Below are positions 35,065 to 44,798 of a stretch of 64,000 bases of DNA, piece after piece. The position numbers and the translations under genes are program-made. Under the pieces are notes generated by a model. That model made no database searches and had not been told where the DNA came from. It saw only the letters and a program-made list of their open reading frames with translations. Position 1 is the stretch's first letter. Each line of letters starts with the position of its first letter. Source of the stretch: UBA4810 sp002479215 (GTDB lineage Bacteria; Desulfobacterota; Syntrophia; Syntrophales; Smithellaceae); assembly GCA_049514435.1 (NCBI GenBank), contig JBEKVB010000016.1, positions 1 to 64,000 on the forward strand. Reading direction: 5' to 3'.

Positions 35065-36558
35065 ATGGATATGACCATTGTTGAGATGTTAGAACGAAAC
35101 GCAAGGCTCTTTCCTGAGAAAACCGCCATAATTTATGGAAACTCGAGGATTTCATACAGGACATTCTACGAGAAAGCAAACGCACTGGCGAATTTCCTAA
35201 TAGCAATGGGTCTCAAGAAAGGTGATCGGGTAGGACTCTTGTTACAAAAGACGCCTGAAGTTCTCATTTCCTTTCTTGGCGTTGCCGCCGCAGGGGGTGT
35301 CGTCTTTCCCATCGATTACAACCAGACACTCGAAAATGTTGAGTTTATATTAAACCTTGCCAATCCAACCATAGTAATTGCCGATGAACGTTTTCAGAAT
35401 ATTCTTTCTCGTTTCAAAGACCACTGCTCAGACGAAAAGATAATAGTGATCGGACCGAAGACAACGAATCAGCGCCGGTCCTGGGAGGAGGTCTTTGCAC
35501 AGCAATCTTTGAATCCGCCGGGTGTTGAGATACAAGATGGTGATGTCTTTTATTTGAACTTCACCTCTGGTACTACAGGGCTTCCAAAGGGGGCTATTAC
35601 AACGCATGCCAACATATACTGGAATACCCTTTCGGCAGTAGAAAGCTTGGGCTTGACCGAGGAAGACATTCACCTGTGTATGTTTCCGGTCTTCAGCCAT
35701 CCCCATGAACTTTTCGCCCGATCTTTATACCTTGGAGGGACCATTGTTTTGATTGATAGTATCTATCCTAAGTCAATAGTGACGATAATTTCAGAGTATC
35801 GAGTGACGTGTATGATGGCCGTTGCCTCGATCTACGACACTTTGGAGCGATTACCATTGTCTTTCCCATTCGATCTGAGTTCTTTGAGAATACCCGAGAG
35901 CGGTGGCATGTACACGCAACCAACCTTGGAGCAAAAATTTAGGCAACGCTTTGGAGTTCCTATCATCCCCGTATGGGGCAGCACTGAGACCTCGGGGATC
36001 GCTTTGGTCACCCCTGTTGAAGGTGAACGCAGGCCGGGTTCTATGGGAAAACCTTCCCGCTACTACCAGGTGAAGGTGATGGGAGAAAGCGGAGAGGAAC
36101 TGCCTCCAGATGAGGTGGGAGAGATGGCGGTAAAAGGTCCCGGTGTCTGCAGCGGGTACTATAATCAACCCGAAGAAACGGAAATTTATATGAAAGATGG
36201 TTGGTTTCTCACCGGTGATATGGTAAAAATGGACAGGGAAGGGTATTATTATTTTGCAAGCAGAAAGACCGGTATGATGAAGGTGGCAGGTGTGAAGGTT
36301 TTTCCTCTGGAGATCGAGAACGTGCTGCTCAACCATCCCAAGATTAAGGCGGCGGCGGTCGTTAAGGTCCAGGATCGTTTGCGCGGCGAAGTACCTAAAG
36401 CGGTTATTGTCGTTAAGAATGGTTTGGAAATAAGCAAAGACGAGATCCTCAAGTACTGTGAGAAAAAGATGTCAAGATGCAAAATCCCCAGTATCATTGA
36501 GTTTAGAAGTGAGCTTCCCAAGACCCCGGGTGGTAAAATTCTGTATCGAGAGCTATAA
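35065..36558 (+). CDS. AMP-forming acyl-CoA synthetase / ligase
   Basis: 497 residues, ANL superfamily. P-loop NFTSGTTGLPKGAITTH (about 168-184), VWGSTETSGIA (A5), the GWFLTGDMVKMDREGYYYFASRK core (A7-A8) and the C-terminal catalytic Lys in KTPGGKILYREL. It activates a carboxylic acid with ATP and probably CoA. Within a polymer locus this is unexpected; it forms a tight cluster with the following dehydrogenase (41-bp gap) and molybdopterin enzyme, suggesting it activates an acyl group for the same product or for a separate acid-oxidation route. Confidence 0.88.
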   Translation: MDMTIVEMLERNARLFPEKTAIIYGNSRISYRTFYEKANALANFLIAMGLKKGDRVGLLLQKTPEVLISFLGVAAAGGVVFPIDYNQTLENVEFILNLANPTIVIADERFQNILSRFKDHCSDEKIIVIGPKTTNQRRSWEEVFAQQSLNPPGVEIQDGDVFYLNFTSGTTGLPKGAITTHANIYWNTLSAVESLGLTEEDIHLCMFPVFSHPHELFARSLYLGGTIVLIDSIYPKSIVTIISEYRVTCMMAVASIYDTLERLPLSFPFDLSSLRIPESGGMYTQPTLEQKFRQRFGVPIIPVWGSTETSGIALVTPVEGERRPGSMGKPSRYYQVKVMGESGEELPPDEVGEMAVKGPGVCSGYYNQPEETEIYMKDGWFLTGDMVKMDREGYYYFASRKTGMMKVAGVKVFPLEIENVLLNHPKIKAAAVVKVQDRLRGEVPKAVIVVKNGLEISKDEILKYCEKKMSRCKIPSIIEFRSELPKTPGGKILYREL

Positions 36559-36599
36559 CCGGAAGGGGTTAAATAATAATAGTGAGGAATGAATTTGCT

Positions 36600-37724
36600 A
36601 TGGAATCTAGGGTTGTTGTTGTCCACGCGGATATTGATCCTATGCAAGGTATTACGAAACCGGGTTCTCACCAGATATACAGAAATCCCAGGGTATCTGT
36701 GGAAAACCGAAAATTACAGGCGCTCCGTTCCGATGAGGTCCGGATTGAAATGATCTACGCGGGAGTGTGCGGCACGGACGTCCATCTCGTGGATACAAAT
36801 CCTGATACGGGCTACATTCGATGTTCGGCCCCGGCTCAAATCCCTCGTGAAGGCCGGGTCATAGGTCACGAAGGGGTCGGGAAGGTGTTTGAGGTCGGAG
36901 CTCAAGTCCGGCATGTCAAATCCGGCGACTATGTGACGTTTGAGTCAATCATCGTCTGCCATTACTGCGATGAGTGCAGGCGAGGAGACTTTAATCAATG
37001 CCGTAATGCCTTATTGCTCGGGTTGGAAAAGGATGGGCTTTTCGGCACGATAGTCGATGTTCCGTCCATGCTCACTCACGACGTTACCGCCCTGACGAAA
37101 AACGAGAAAGGACTCAAGGCGGCTGCATGCGTTGAACCGGCAGGCGTCGCTTATGTGGCCTGTCGGAACACGAGACTCGGAGCCGGAGATGTGGTTGTTG
37201 TCTTTGGGGCAGGTCCCATCGGTTTATTCTTGGCCATGTTGAGCAAGGTAGTTTTTGGGGCCTCCAGGGTATACATGGTCGAACCCATTTCATTCCGACG
37301 CACCCTTGCCCAAAAATGGAGCGATGAGGTTTACGATATTGACGAGTTCTTTGACCATGGCCCGTCTTCTATTGACGTGGTCATGGAGGCCTCGGGTCAC
37401 ATGGATAATGTCCGCAGGGTTTTCCGGCGATTGAATGCGAACGGCCGGGTCGCTCTCCTCGGGAGGAGCGGTGAGCCACTGGTACTCGACGCAGTAGACC
37501 ACATGATCACCAATGCCGTCTCTTTAGTCGGATCGAGGGGGCATCTTGGTGGTGCATTTGCCAACATTTTGAGTCTCTGTCAAAATGCGCGCATATCCCT
37601 GGATGATGTCGTGACTCAAGTCGTCAGTGGGCCGGAGGGGCTTTGCGAACTTTTAAGGTCTCCAGAAAAGATTCTTGAGGAAAATTGTAAAGTTCTGGTG
37701 AGCTTTGACGGAAGTCGGACTTAA
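36600..37724 (+). CDS. Zinc-dependent alcohol dehydrogenase (MDR superfamily)
   Basis: 374 residues from ATG 36600 (GAGGA 11 bases upstream); GTG 36582 is a possible earlier start. Medium-chain dehydrogenase: catalytic-zinc Cys in GVCGTDVHL, GHEGVGKVFEVG with the second ligand, the structural-zinc cysteines CHYCDECRRGDFNQC, and the Rossmann motif VVFGAGPIGLFLAML. Oxidises an alcohol or reduces a ketone/aldehyde with NAD(P). It sits 41 bp after the ligase and 9 bp before the molybdopterin oxidoreductase. Confidence 0.88.
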   Translation: MESRVVVVHADIDPMQGITKPGSHQIYRNPRVSVENRKLQALRSDEVRIEMIYAGVCGTDVHLVDTNPDTGYIRCSAPAQIPREGRVIGHEGVGKVFEVGAQVRHVKSGDYVTFESIIVCHYCDECRRGDFNQCRNALLLGLEKDGLFGTIVDVPSMLTHDVTALTKNEKGLKAAACVEPAGVAYVACRNTRLGAGDVVVVFGAGPIGLFLAMLSKVVFGASRVYMVEPISFRRTLAQKWSDEVYDIDEFFDHGPSSIDVVMEASGHMDNVRRVFRRLNANGRVALLGRSGEPLVLDAVDHMITNAVSLVGSRGHLGGAFANILSLCQNARISLDDVVTQVVSGPEGLCELLRSPEKILEENCKVLVSFDGSRT

Positions 37725-37733
37725 ACGTTCATC

Positions 37734-39854
37734 ATGAAAAATCAGGAAGAAATCTATAGAAGCGTTTGCCGTGTATGCCACGGGGGATGCGGCGCCCTAT
37801 TGTCGGTGAAGGCGGGCAAGCTTGTGAAAGTCGCGCCGGATCCCGACTCGCCTTTTAACCGGGGCCGAATGTGCATAAAAGGGCCAGCCACACCGGAGAT
37901 GATGTATCATACTTCGAGGCTCCTTGTTCCACTGAAACGGATCGGCGCAAGGGGATCGAATCGCTGGGAGAAGGTTACCTGGGATACCGCTCTTGGTGAC
38001 ATCGTCAACAGGATTGATACCATTAGAGAAACATCTGGTCCTGAGGCGATTGCCCTCGGCCAGGGAACCGGCAGACATCATTACATGCACACCATACGCT
38101 TCGCTAACTCCCTTGGAACCCCCAACTGGTACGAACCGGGCTTGGCCAACTGTTTTATACCCAGGGTCACGGTGAGCCGTCTCACCTACGGCGGGTTCGT
38201 TGTCGCCGACTACTATGGTGACGTCATACCCAAGACTATTCTGTTCTGGGGACATAATCCGGTCATCACCGGCCCGGACGGGGAACTCTCATTTCCCCTT
38301 AAAAGAGCGCTTGCGGCCGGAAGTTTCGGTATCGCCATAGATCCGAGAAGATCCGAGACGGCAAAACGTTGCCAGATGTGGCTACCCATTAGACCCGGAA
38401 CCGATTGTGCGCTGGCGCTGGCGATGATCCATGTGATCATCAATGAGGAGGTTTATGATAGGGAATTTGTTGAGAAATGGACTGTGGGCTTTGAAAAACT
38501 GAGGGAACATGTATCAGATTACTCACCTCAATGGGCGGAAGCCATTACCTGGGTTCCGGCACAAGATATTGTCGCGGCGGCCAAGAGATATGCGGTGAAT
38601 AAACCGTCCGTTCTGGAATGGGGTGTTGCCATTGAACAGAACCCTAATTCCCTGCAAACAGTGAGGGCTATTTCTTTACTCAGGGGGCTCACTGGGAATA
38701 TTGATATCCCCGGAGGAGACATTTTGGGAATGGAGATCATCCGACCCTATCCGGTGATGAGAAATCAATTGCCGGAGAGAATGCTTGCCAAGAGGATCGG
38801 CAGCGACCAGTTCAAACTACTTTCAGGATTCCGGGCAGCGATGCCTTCCGCCCATATCCCCGGTCTTTTTAAGGCTATGCGAACGGGCGATCCCTATCGC
38901 ATTGAGGCACTTCTTGTCTTCGGCGGGAACCCCATGCTCACGGTGGCAAACACACGCGAGGTGTATGAATCTTTATTGAAACTCGATTTACTTGTCGTCA
39001 CGGACATGTTCATGACCCCGACCGCGGCGTTAGCCGATTATATCCTGCCCGCGGCATTCTGGCCGGAAGTCAACCAAATTATCGAGATTCCCCTGGTGGC
39101 GGGAAACGCGGTCTTCGCCCAGCAAAAAACGGTGCAGGTGGGGGAATGCCGACAGGACGAGGAGATCATGATCGATATGGCGAGAAGATTGAACCTGCCG
39201 GGGGCTGAGGAGACTCTTGAGGACATCTTGAATTACCGACTGGAACCGCTCGGCGTGACTTTTGAGGAACTTAAGAGGAAGCACATAATTTCCCCCCCCC
39301 ATGAATATTATAAATTCGAAAAGAAGGGATTCCGAACGCCGTCGAGAAAGGTTGAACTTTACAGCAAAGCCTTGGAGAGATTGGGCTATGATGCCCTGCC
39401 CACCTTCAGAGAACCGCCGGAGAGCCCCGATTCGCAACCCGAACTGGCTCAAAAGTTCCCCTACATATTGACCACGGGGAGCAGGAGACGTGAGTTTTTC
39501 CACAGTGAACACCGTCAGATAGAATCGCTGAGAAGAAGAAGGCCTCATCCGGTCGCCGAGATTAACCCGGCCACGGCCGAGCCGCACGGTATTGCAGCCG
39601 GAGACTGGATATACGTAAGTTCTCCCCGCGGAAGGATACGGATGAAGGCGGAGGTAACAGAGGACATGCGAAAAGGGGTAGTCAATATTGATCACGGATG
39701 GTGGTTTCCCGAAAGAGAAGGACCGGATTTTGGGGTCTGGGAATCAAACGCCAATCTTCTCACGTCGAACGCCCCTCCGTATGATCCGGCCTTCGGCAGT
39801 TACCAATTGAGGGGTCTTCTCTGCAGCATAGAAAAGATAGGCGCTGCAGGGTAG
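37734..39854 (+). CDS. Molybdopterin oxidoreductase (DMSO reductase family)
   Basis: 706 residues. An N-terminal 4Fe-4S site, CRVCHGGCGALL...RMCIKG (Cys near 8, 11, 15 and 44), precedes the bis-molybdopterin domains (WGHNPVITGPDGEL, AIDPRRSETAKRCQMWLPIR, LRGLTGNIDIPGGDILG) and the C-terminal dinucleotide-binding barrel (LTTGSRRREFFHSEHRQ). No Tat signal, so cytoplasmic. Length and single cluster resemble acetylene hydratase/formate dehydrogenase-like catalytic subunits, but no small electron-transfer subunit is adjacent. Nine bp behind the dehydrogenase gene. Substrate unknown. Confidence 0.88.
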   Translation: MKNQEEIYRSVCRVCHGGCGALLSVKAGKLVKVAPDPDSPFNRGRMCIKGPATPEMMYHTSRLLVPLKRIGARGSNRWEKVTWDTALGDIVNRIDTIRETSGPEAIALGQGTGRHHYMHTIRFANSLGTPNWYEPGLANCFIPRVTVSRLTYGGFVVADYYGDVIPKTILFWGHNPVITGPDGELSFPLKRALAAGSFGIAIDPRRSETAKRCQMWLPIRPGTDCALALAMIHVIINEEVYDREFVEKWTVGFEKLREHVSDYSPQWAEAITWVPAQDIVAAAKRYAVNKPSVLEWGVAIEQNPNSLQTVRAISLLRGLTGNIDIPGGDILGMEIIRPYPVMRNQLPERMLAKRIGSDQFKLLSGFRAAMPSAHIPGLFKAMRTGDPYRIEALLVFGGNPMLTVANTREVYESLLKLDLLVVTDMFMTPTAALADYILPAAFWPEVNQIIEIPLVAGNAVFAQQKTVQVGECRQDEEIMIDMARRLNLPGAEETLEDILNYRLEPLGVTFEELKRKHIISPPHEYYKFEKKGFRTPSRKVELYSKALERLGYDALPTFREPPESPDSQPELAQKFPYILTTGSRRREFFHSEHRQIESLRRRRPHPVAEINPATAEPHGIAAGDWIYVSSPRGRIRMKAEVTEDMRKGVVNIDHGWWFPEREGPDFGVWESNANLLTSNAPPYDPAFGSYQLRGLLCSIEKIGAAG

Positions 39855-39930
39855 ATATGTTCAGATCTCCGCGTCATGGGGGTGAATTGCTCCTTTCTAA
39901 GAATGCATCATATTGTTTCGAGGTGACATC

Positions 39931-40701
39931 ATGAATAAAAAATTCGGTCGCAGTTTGCTGTATGTGCTGTTGGCGTCCATCGTATTGATTGGTTGTGCAT
40001 CTACCAAACCGCTACCAGACAATGCAAAACTGGATGATTCAAAAAAAGTGGACCTTCACATTTCTGAGTTTGTCCTTGGGGCCGGAGACACGGTAGAAAT
40101 TGCCGTTTTCCGGCAGGATGATTTAAAGCGGTCCGTTAAAATAGACACATCGGGCAAGGTCATGTTCCCTCTTATCGGCGATATACAGGTAGCGGGTAAG
40201 GGCATCTTCACGTTGAGGGATGAACTCAAAGAGCGCTATTCCGTCTATTTGGTGAACCCTCAAATAACCGTGACGGTGACAGCGATTTCAAGTAAAAAAT
40301 TCATGGTCCTCGGCGAAGTATCCACCCCCGGCGTTTTTACGATTGACACCGACCTTACGATCATCGAGGCCATCGCAAAAGCCGGCGGCATGACCCATGA
40401 CGCGAAGGAGAATAAGGTGATTGTCATCCGCCGGGGAAAAGAAAAACCTGAGCTTCTATCGTTTAGCTTCAAGGATGTTTGGGAAAAAGGCGACGTTACA
40501 GGTAACGTAACGTTGCAGCCCGGTGATATTGTATACGTGTCCACGAAGACCATAGCCGATATGGGCCGATTTATGCAGTATATCGGGCAAATCATCAGCC
40601 CGATCGTCAGCATAGAGAGCGGCATCGTATTATGGCCGCAGGTGGTGGATGTATTACAGGGCAAGCAGTCCACCACGTCTTTTTCCGTTCCCATTCAATA
40701 A
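39931..40701 (+). CDS. Wza-type polysaccharide export lipoprotein
   Basis: 256 residues from ATG 39931 (GAGGTG upstream). Lipobox LIGC at about residues 18-21 makes it an outer-membrane lipoprotein. The Poly_export domain (FVLGAGDTVEIAVFRQDDLKRSVKI...GKVMFPLIGDIQVAGK) and the following SLBB domain (KFMVLGEVSTPGVFTIDTDLTIIEAIAKAGG) are as in Wza/KpsD-like exporters. Forms the outer-membrane exit for the polymer. Shorter than E. coli Wza, as is common for delta-proteobacteria. Confidence 0.92.
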   Translation: MNKKFGRSLLYVLLASIVLIGCASTKPLPDNAKLDDSKKVDLHISEFVLGAGDTVEIAVFRQDDLKRSVKIDTSGKVMFPLIGDIQVAGKGIFTLRDELKERYSVYLVNPQITVTVTAISSKKFMVLGEVSTPGVFTIDTDLTIIEAIAKAGGMTHDAKENKVIVIRRGKEKPELLSFSFKDVWEKGDVTGNVTLQPGDIVYVSTKTIADMGRFMQYIGQIISPIVSIESGIVLWPQVVDVLQGKQSTTSFSVPIQ

Positions 40702-40833
40702 GTTGCGGATTATAGAAGTGATGCAATCTTAAGAATTTTCCACTTTCAAAAAAATATTTGTAATATTCGTCTTTTGTCCCACGAATCGAGACGTTTGAAT
40801 TTTCCAGGTTTGATCAAGGTCCTATTTTCTCCA

Positions 40834-42498
40834 ATGAAAAATTCCCCCATCAAGGAAAAAATCTTGACTCATCATGCAAAGGTATCGGGCTGTGTAGTTG
40901 ATCACTCATCTTCCGGCAACACAAAAAATGAGAGCGAAGGATCTCCTCTTGCGACAGCGGCTACAGGAGGGGGGTTGAGTCTGATAGGCGCAGCTGGTTG
41001 GGCACTCCTTGCGATCTTTTTACAGGTGTTGATTTCCCGTTTTTATGGTCCAAAGTACTATGGGATCTTTGTTACAAGTCTTTTAGTTTGCAATTTATTG
41101 CAAAGTATTTCCGCTCTTGGATTGCATAAGGCCGGCATGCGGTTTCTATCAATTGGTCATGAACGATCCAGTTATAATATGATTCTGGATGTTTTCAGAA
41201 CGGTTGCCTTTATTCCATTTTCATTTGGCGTAATAATAGCGATTGTACTTTATTTCATGTCCTCATTCATAGCCGTTACCTGTTTCCATAACATTGAAAT
41301 GGTGATCGTGCTGAAACTATTTTCGATTGCAGTACCATTTTTTGCTCTCTTACAAGTGACTGCCGAGTTAAGCCGTGGGTTCAAAACAACCAAATATGCA
41401 GTAATCATCGAAAGTCTGCTTTTCCCTTTGTTTCAGATAGTTATATTCATTGCATTGCATGCGCTGGGATATAATTTTCTCTCTGCCGTTTATTCCTTTC
41501 TTTTCGCTGTCATCGTCTGTTCACTTTTTATGCTGCTGACTGTGCGCAACCAGATACAAAATTTCATGGGGCCAACACAATTTCGTCAGTTTTCCACCAA
41601 ACATTCTATTTTTCCAAGGAACTGGAAACCTATTTTGGCTTATTCCTTACCACTAACACCATTCGGGCTATTATTCATATGGGGATCTTCCATAGACATT
41701 TTTATGCTCAACATTCTAACAAATTCAGCAGGAGTAGGAGAGTATGCGGCAGCGCACCGATGGATTTTTTTTCCCTTTATTGTTGGTTCTCTTAACAATA
41801 TTTTCGGACCTTTGATAGCCGGTAAACTTGGTGTCAATAAGATTGAGGATGTCAGGATTCTGAACGGGGCAGCGACCCGCTGGATGCTTTTCATTACCCT
41901 TCCCATCTCAATTTTTCTAATGTTGGCCAGAGAACCGATGATGTTGATTTTCGGAGAACAATTTCTTCAATATGGACCCACTGTCCTGTTGATCCTCGGT
42001 ATTGGAAGTCTTTTCACAGCGTTGAGCGGCACCGGCGGACTCCTGTTTGTTCTTGGCGATCACCAGTATATAGAATTTGGTATGTTAGTCTCTTTCGTTT
42101 TATTGAATATACTGCTAAGTCTTCTATTGATTCCACAATACGGAATTATCGGGGCCGCACTCGCTACAATAGTTAGCAATATGGTTACTGTTTTGATCCG
42201 CATCTTAGTCATTTACCGATATTTTAAAATACATCCCTTCAGTTCGCATCTGGTGGTCCCTATTGTAACTTTTTCGATTTTGATCATAGGAGGTTTACTG
42301 ATCCAATCTGCATTTCGGACAAGCCTTGCATTAAACTTAGGTCTGGGAATTGGCAGTAGTTGTCTGGTCCTGATAAGTATAATTGCCACTGGTTTGGATG
42401 ATCATGATCGTGATCTTTTTATTATGCTTCGAAAAAAATTACCAATCGTCGATCTTCTACTATGTGGACTTCAACAGTGGCATAAGAAATATAGCTGA
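40834..42498 (+). CDS. Wzx-like flippase (polysaccharide transport family)
   Basis: About 554 residues from ATG 40834; a TTG at 40774 opens the frame and neither start has a good ribosome site. About 14 hydrophobic helices begin at GGGLSLIGAAGWALLAIFLQVLISRFYGPKYYG, the usual opening of the MOP/MATE-type polysaccharide flippase family; LLFIWGSSIDIFMLNILTNSAGVGEYAAAHR and IPQYGIIGAALATI are typical internal segments. It moves lipid-linked units across the inner membrane. The unusual hydrophilic N-terminal extension (residues 1-45) has no known domain. Confidence 0.85.
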   Translation: MKNSPIKEKILTHHAKVSGCVVDHSSSGNTKNESEGSPLATAATGGGLSLIGAAGWALLAIFLQVLISRFYGPKYYGIFVTSLLVCNLLQSISALGLHKAGMRFLSIGHERSSYNMILDVFRTVAFIPFSFGVIIAIVLYFMSSFIAVTCFHNIEMVIVLKLFSIAVPFFALLQVTAELSRGFKTTKYAVIIESLLFPLFQIVIFIALHALGYNFLSAVYSFLFAVIVCSLFMLLTVRNQIQNFMGPTQFRQFSTKHSIFPRNWKPILAYSLPLTPFGLLFIWGSSIDIFMLNILTNSAGVGEYAAAHRWIFFPFIVGSLNNIFGPLIAGKLGVNKIEDVRILNGAATRWMLFITLPISIFLMLAREPMMLIFGEQFLQYGPTVLLILGIGSLFTALSGTGGLLFVLGDHQYIEFGMLVSFVLLNILLSLLLIPQYGIIGAALATIVSNMVTVLIRILVIYRYFKIHPFSSHLVVPIVTFSILIIGGLLIQSAFRTSLALNLGLGIGSSCLVLISIIATGLDDHDRDLFIMLRKKLPIVDLLLCGLQQWHKKYS

Positions 42499-42514
42499 AA
42501 GGAATTCGTGATAT

Positions 42515-44635
42515 ATGAGATTATTTAGTCTTAGAAGACGAAACATACAAAGCCAAACCTATTCTGATCATCACAGAAACTGGCTTCTTACTATTGCGCA
42601 TATTAAAATGCCTATCGTTCTTTTTGGTGCCGGCGCAATTGCATTAGTCGTGATGCTACTAACTTTTTTATTTGACCCTATTTATGAGGCTAAGACGCTC
42701 ATTACATTAGATGCAAATCTCAGCAAAACATTAAAAAGCGTTGATATTTCATATCCTTACACTACAGCAACAGATTACATTCGATACGAATTTTTTGCTA
42801 CCCATAGCGTGACGCTGATGCATGCGCCCCAACTGGCCGATCAGTTTGTAAAACGCTGGAACATTAAGGATGGGTCAGGTAAAATAATGTTTTCAGAATA
42901 TTTGATTAAACCAAGTCTTTTCCGTCTTTTATTTTCAAATAATGGACAGGGCATAAAAGCGCAATGGGTTTCGGATACACAGCAATTTATTATTGCGGGT
43001 TATTCTAAAAATCCCGATACTGCGGTCGCATACTCCAGGGACTATACCGAATCTTTCTTAAAAGAAGACGCCAATAATGCCAGAAGCGCTTTGGGCATCA
43101 TAGTTGAACGGTTGGACAACCAAATCTTGGAAATTCGCAGACAACAAGAATCGGTTGATGTGCAAATTCAGCAAGTAAAAAAACGCTATCGTGTTGCTGA
43201 TGTGGGTCTTGAAAACCAATCATTGATCAATAAGATTTATAGCATTAAATCTGATTTAGATTCTGCACGTCTCGATGAAAAGGCCTATAAGTCGAGAATT
43301 GATCATCTATATCGTGAGGCTGCGAATCATGAAGCACTTAAAAAATATCAAATAATAATGGAGTCGAACCCAACGATCTTAACGCTAAAGGCCAAAATTC
43401 AAGAGTTAACTCGTTCGTTGGCTGAGAAATCTGTAGAAATAACGAAAGAACATCCGGCCTATAAAGTTATAGAAAAAAGTTTAGAAACTACCAAGGAAGC
43501 ACTAAAAAAGGAAGCTGAAAAAACGTTTTCTCAACAATATGATCGAAGATCTGATATATTTGAGACTGTGCTATCATCTATGCTGAAATATGATTTAAAT
43601 CATATAATATATCACTGTCAGGTGGAACATTACAATTCCTTGCTCAAACTATCCGAGCATAGACTGGAAGAGTTGATTGCGGCTCAATCAGAACTCAACA
43701 AATTGACTGAACAACGGATTCAGTTGTCTAATCTGCTAGCTACTTCCCTAACAAACCATAGCAATGTCAGCAATATCATGAAAAACCCGGTGCCGTTTTT
43801 CAGAGTTGTGTCATCTGCAAGCATCAATAAAGATAAGCTTAAATATTACAAGTACTTTCCTAAAAGGTATCTTATTTTGCCGCTGACCTTCGTGGCATCT
43901 TTATTTGCTCTATCCTTTCTGTTGATTGCAAAAGAATTGTACACCAACATCCTTTATTGTGGGTGGCAATTGTCCACACTTAAGCACCGTGTGGATTATG
44001 CTGATGTACCGATTCTGGGGATTTCGGCAACTATCCCGAAGAACGATTTTGACACCATCATATGCAAACATATTCATGAAATATGTCTATCAACAAATGA
44101 CGCTCAAATTGTAAAAATCACCAGTGTAGCAAAAGGAGAAGGGAAAGCAACGATCGCACGAGCCATGGCATTATATTATTATAAAATGGGGAAATCAATT
44201 GTACTTGTAGATGGTGATTTGATACATCACTCTTCGTCAATTTGGTTTGGATTAAATGATCGTCCTGGATTGATGGATTACATTTGCGGCCAGAAGGAAC
44301 CAGCAGATATTATTATTCACGACCAAATTCCCAACATATCATTCATCCCAGCGGGCAGCCAGGGCAACCTTGATCTCAAGCCAGTTGTTCTAAAGCCATT
44401 AACAGAATTGTTTTCAATTCTCACCTCAGATTATGACAAAATTATTTTTATTGACGCACCTTTTAACAGCAGTCATTTTATGCTCGCTGATATGCTGCCG
44501 CCCCACGAGATTATTATTGTTGTGCAATCAGGTGAGTGCTCCATTGATGAGGTTGACCGTTGGACAGGGATGCGTGAATTCACAGAGGGTAAAGCGACAC
44601 TCAAAGGGATCGTTATTAACAAGATCTTATTATGA
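42515..44635 (+). CDS. Wzc-like chain-length protein with degenerate tyrosine-kinase domain
   Basis: 706 residues: transmembrane helices near 30-50 and 450-470 frame a periplasmic coiled-coil domain (Wzz type). The C-terminal ATPase has SVAKGEGKATIARAMA, where the Walker A GxGK544 is followed by A545 instead of Ser/Thr, VDGDL as Walker A' and IIFIDAPF as Walker B. No Tyr cluster is present at the C-terminus. I infer a co-polymerase whose kinase is weak or lost, retained for nucleotide-dependent assembly. It follows the flippase by 16 bp. Confidence 0.88.
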   Translation: MRLFSLRRRNIQSQTYSDHHRNWLLTIAHIKMPIVLFGAGAIALVVMLLTFLFDPIYEAKTLITLDANLSKTLKSVDISYPYTTATDYIRYEFFATHSVTLMHAPQLADQFVKRWNIKDGSGKIMFSEYLIKPSLFRLLFSNNGQGIKAQWVSDTQQFIIAGYSKNPDTAVAYSRDYTESFLKEDANNARSALGIIVERLDNQILEIRRQQESVDVQIQQVKKRYRVADVGLENQSLINKIYSIKSDLDSARLDEKAYKSRIDHLYREAANHEALKKYQIIMESNPTILTLKAKIQELTRSLAEKSVEITKEHPAYKVIEKSLETTKEALKKEAEKTFSQQYDRRSDIFETVLSSMLKYDLNHIIYHCQVEHYNSLLKLSEHRLEELIAAQSELNKLTEQRIQLSNLLATSLTNHSNVSNIMKNPVPFFRVVSSASINKDKLKYYKYFPKRYLILPLTFVASLFALSFLLIAKELYTNILYCGWQLSTLKHRVDYADVPILGISATIPKNDFDTIICKHIHEICLSTNDAQIVKITSVAKGEGKATIARAMALYYYKMGKSIVLVDGDLIHHSSSIWFGLNDRPGLMDYICGQKEPADIIIHDQIPNISFIPAGSQGNLDLKPVVLKPLTELFSILTSDYDKIIFIDAPFNSSHFMLADMLPPHEIIIVVQSGECSIDEVDRWTGMREFTEGKATLKGIVINKILL

Positions 44636-44724
44636 AGCGAATCTGTTCTTTGGGCTAATGATATAATCGGCAGACCTATGAAAGGGTATAGATTCAGTTG
44701 TTAAAAGGATTATTTAGTAAGTTA

Positions 44725-44763
44725 GAAATTATTTTCTGCGCTTTTCTGGCAGAAAATAATTTC
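44725..44763 (+). terminator. 15-bp hairpin between the Wzc-like and Wzy-like genes
   Basis: GAAATTATTTTCTGC (44725-44739) pairs perfectly with 44749-44763, loop GCTTTTCTG. No strong T run follows; a second small hairpin (CCCG...CGGG, 44780-44792) lies just before the next ATG. May attenuate rather than fully stop the transcript. Confidence 0.5.
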
Positions 44764-44798
44764 GTTAACGCACTTATCCCGTTTATCGGGGTTAGGAT

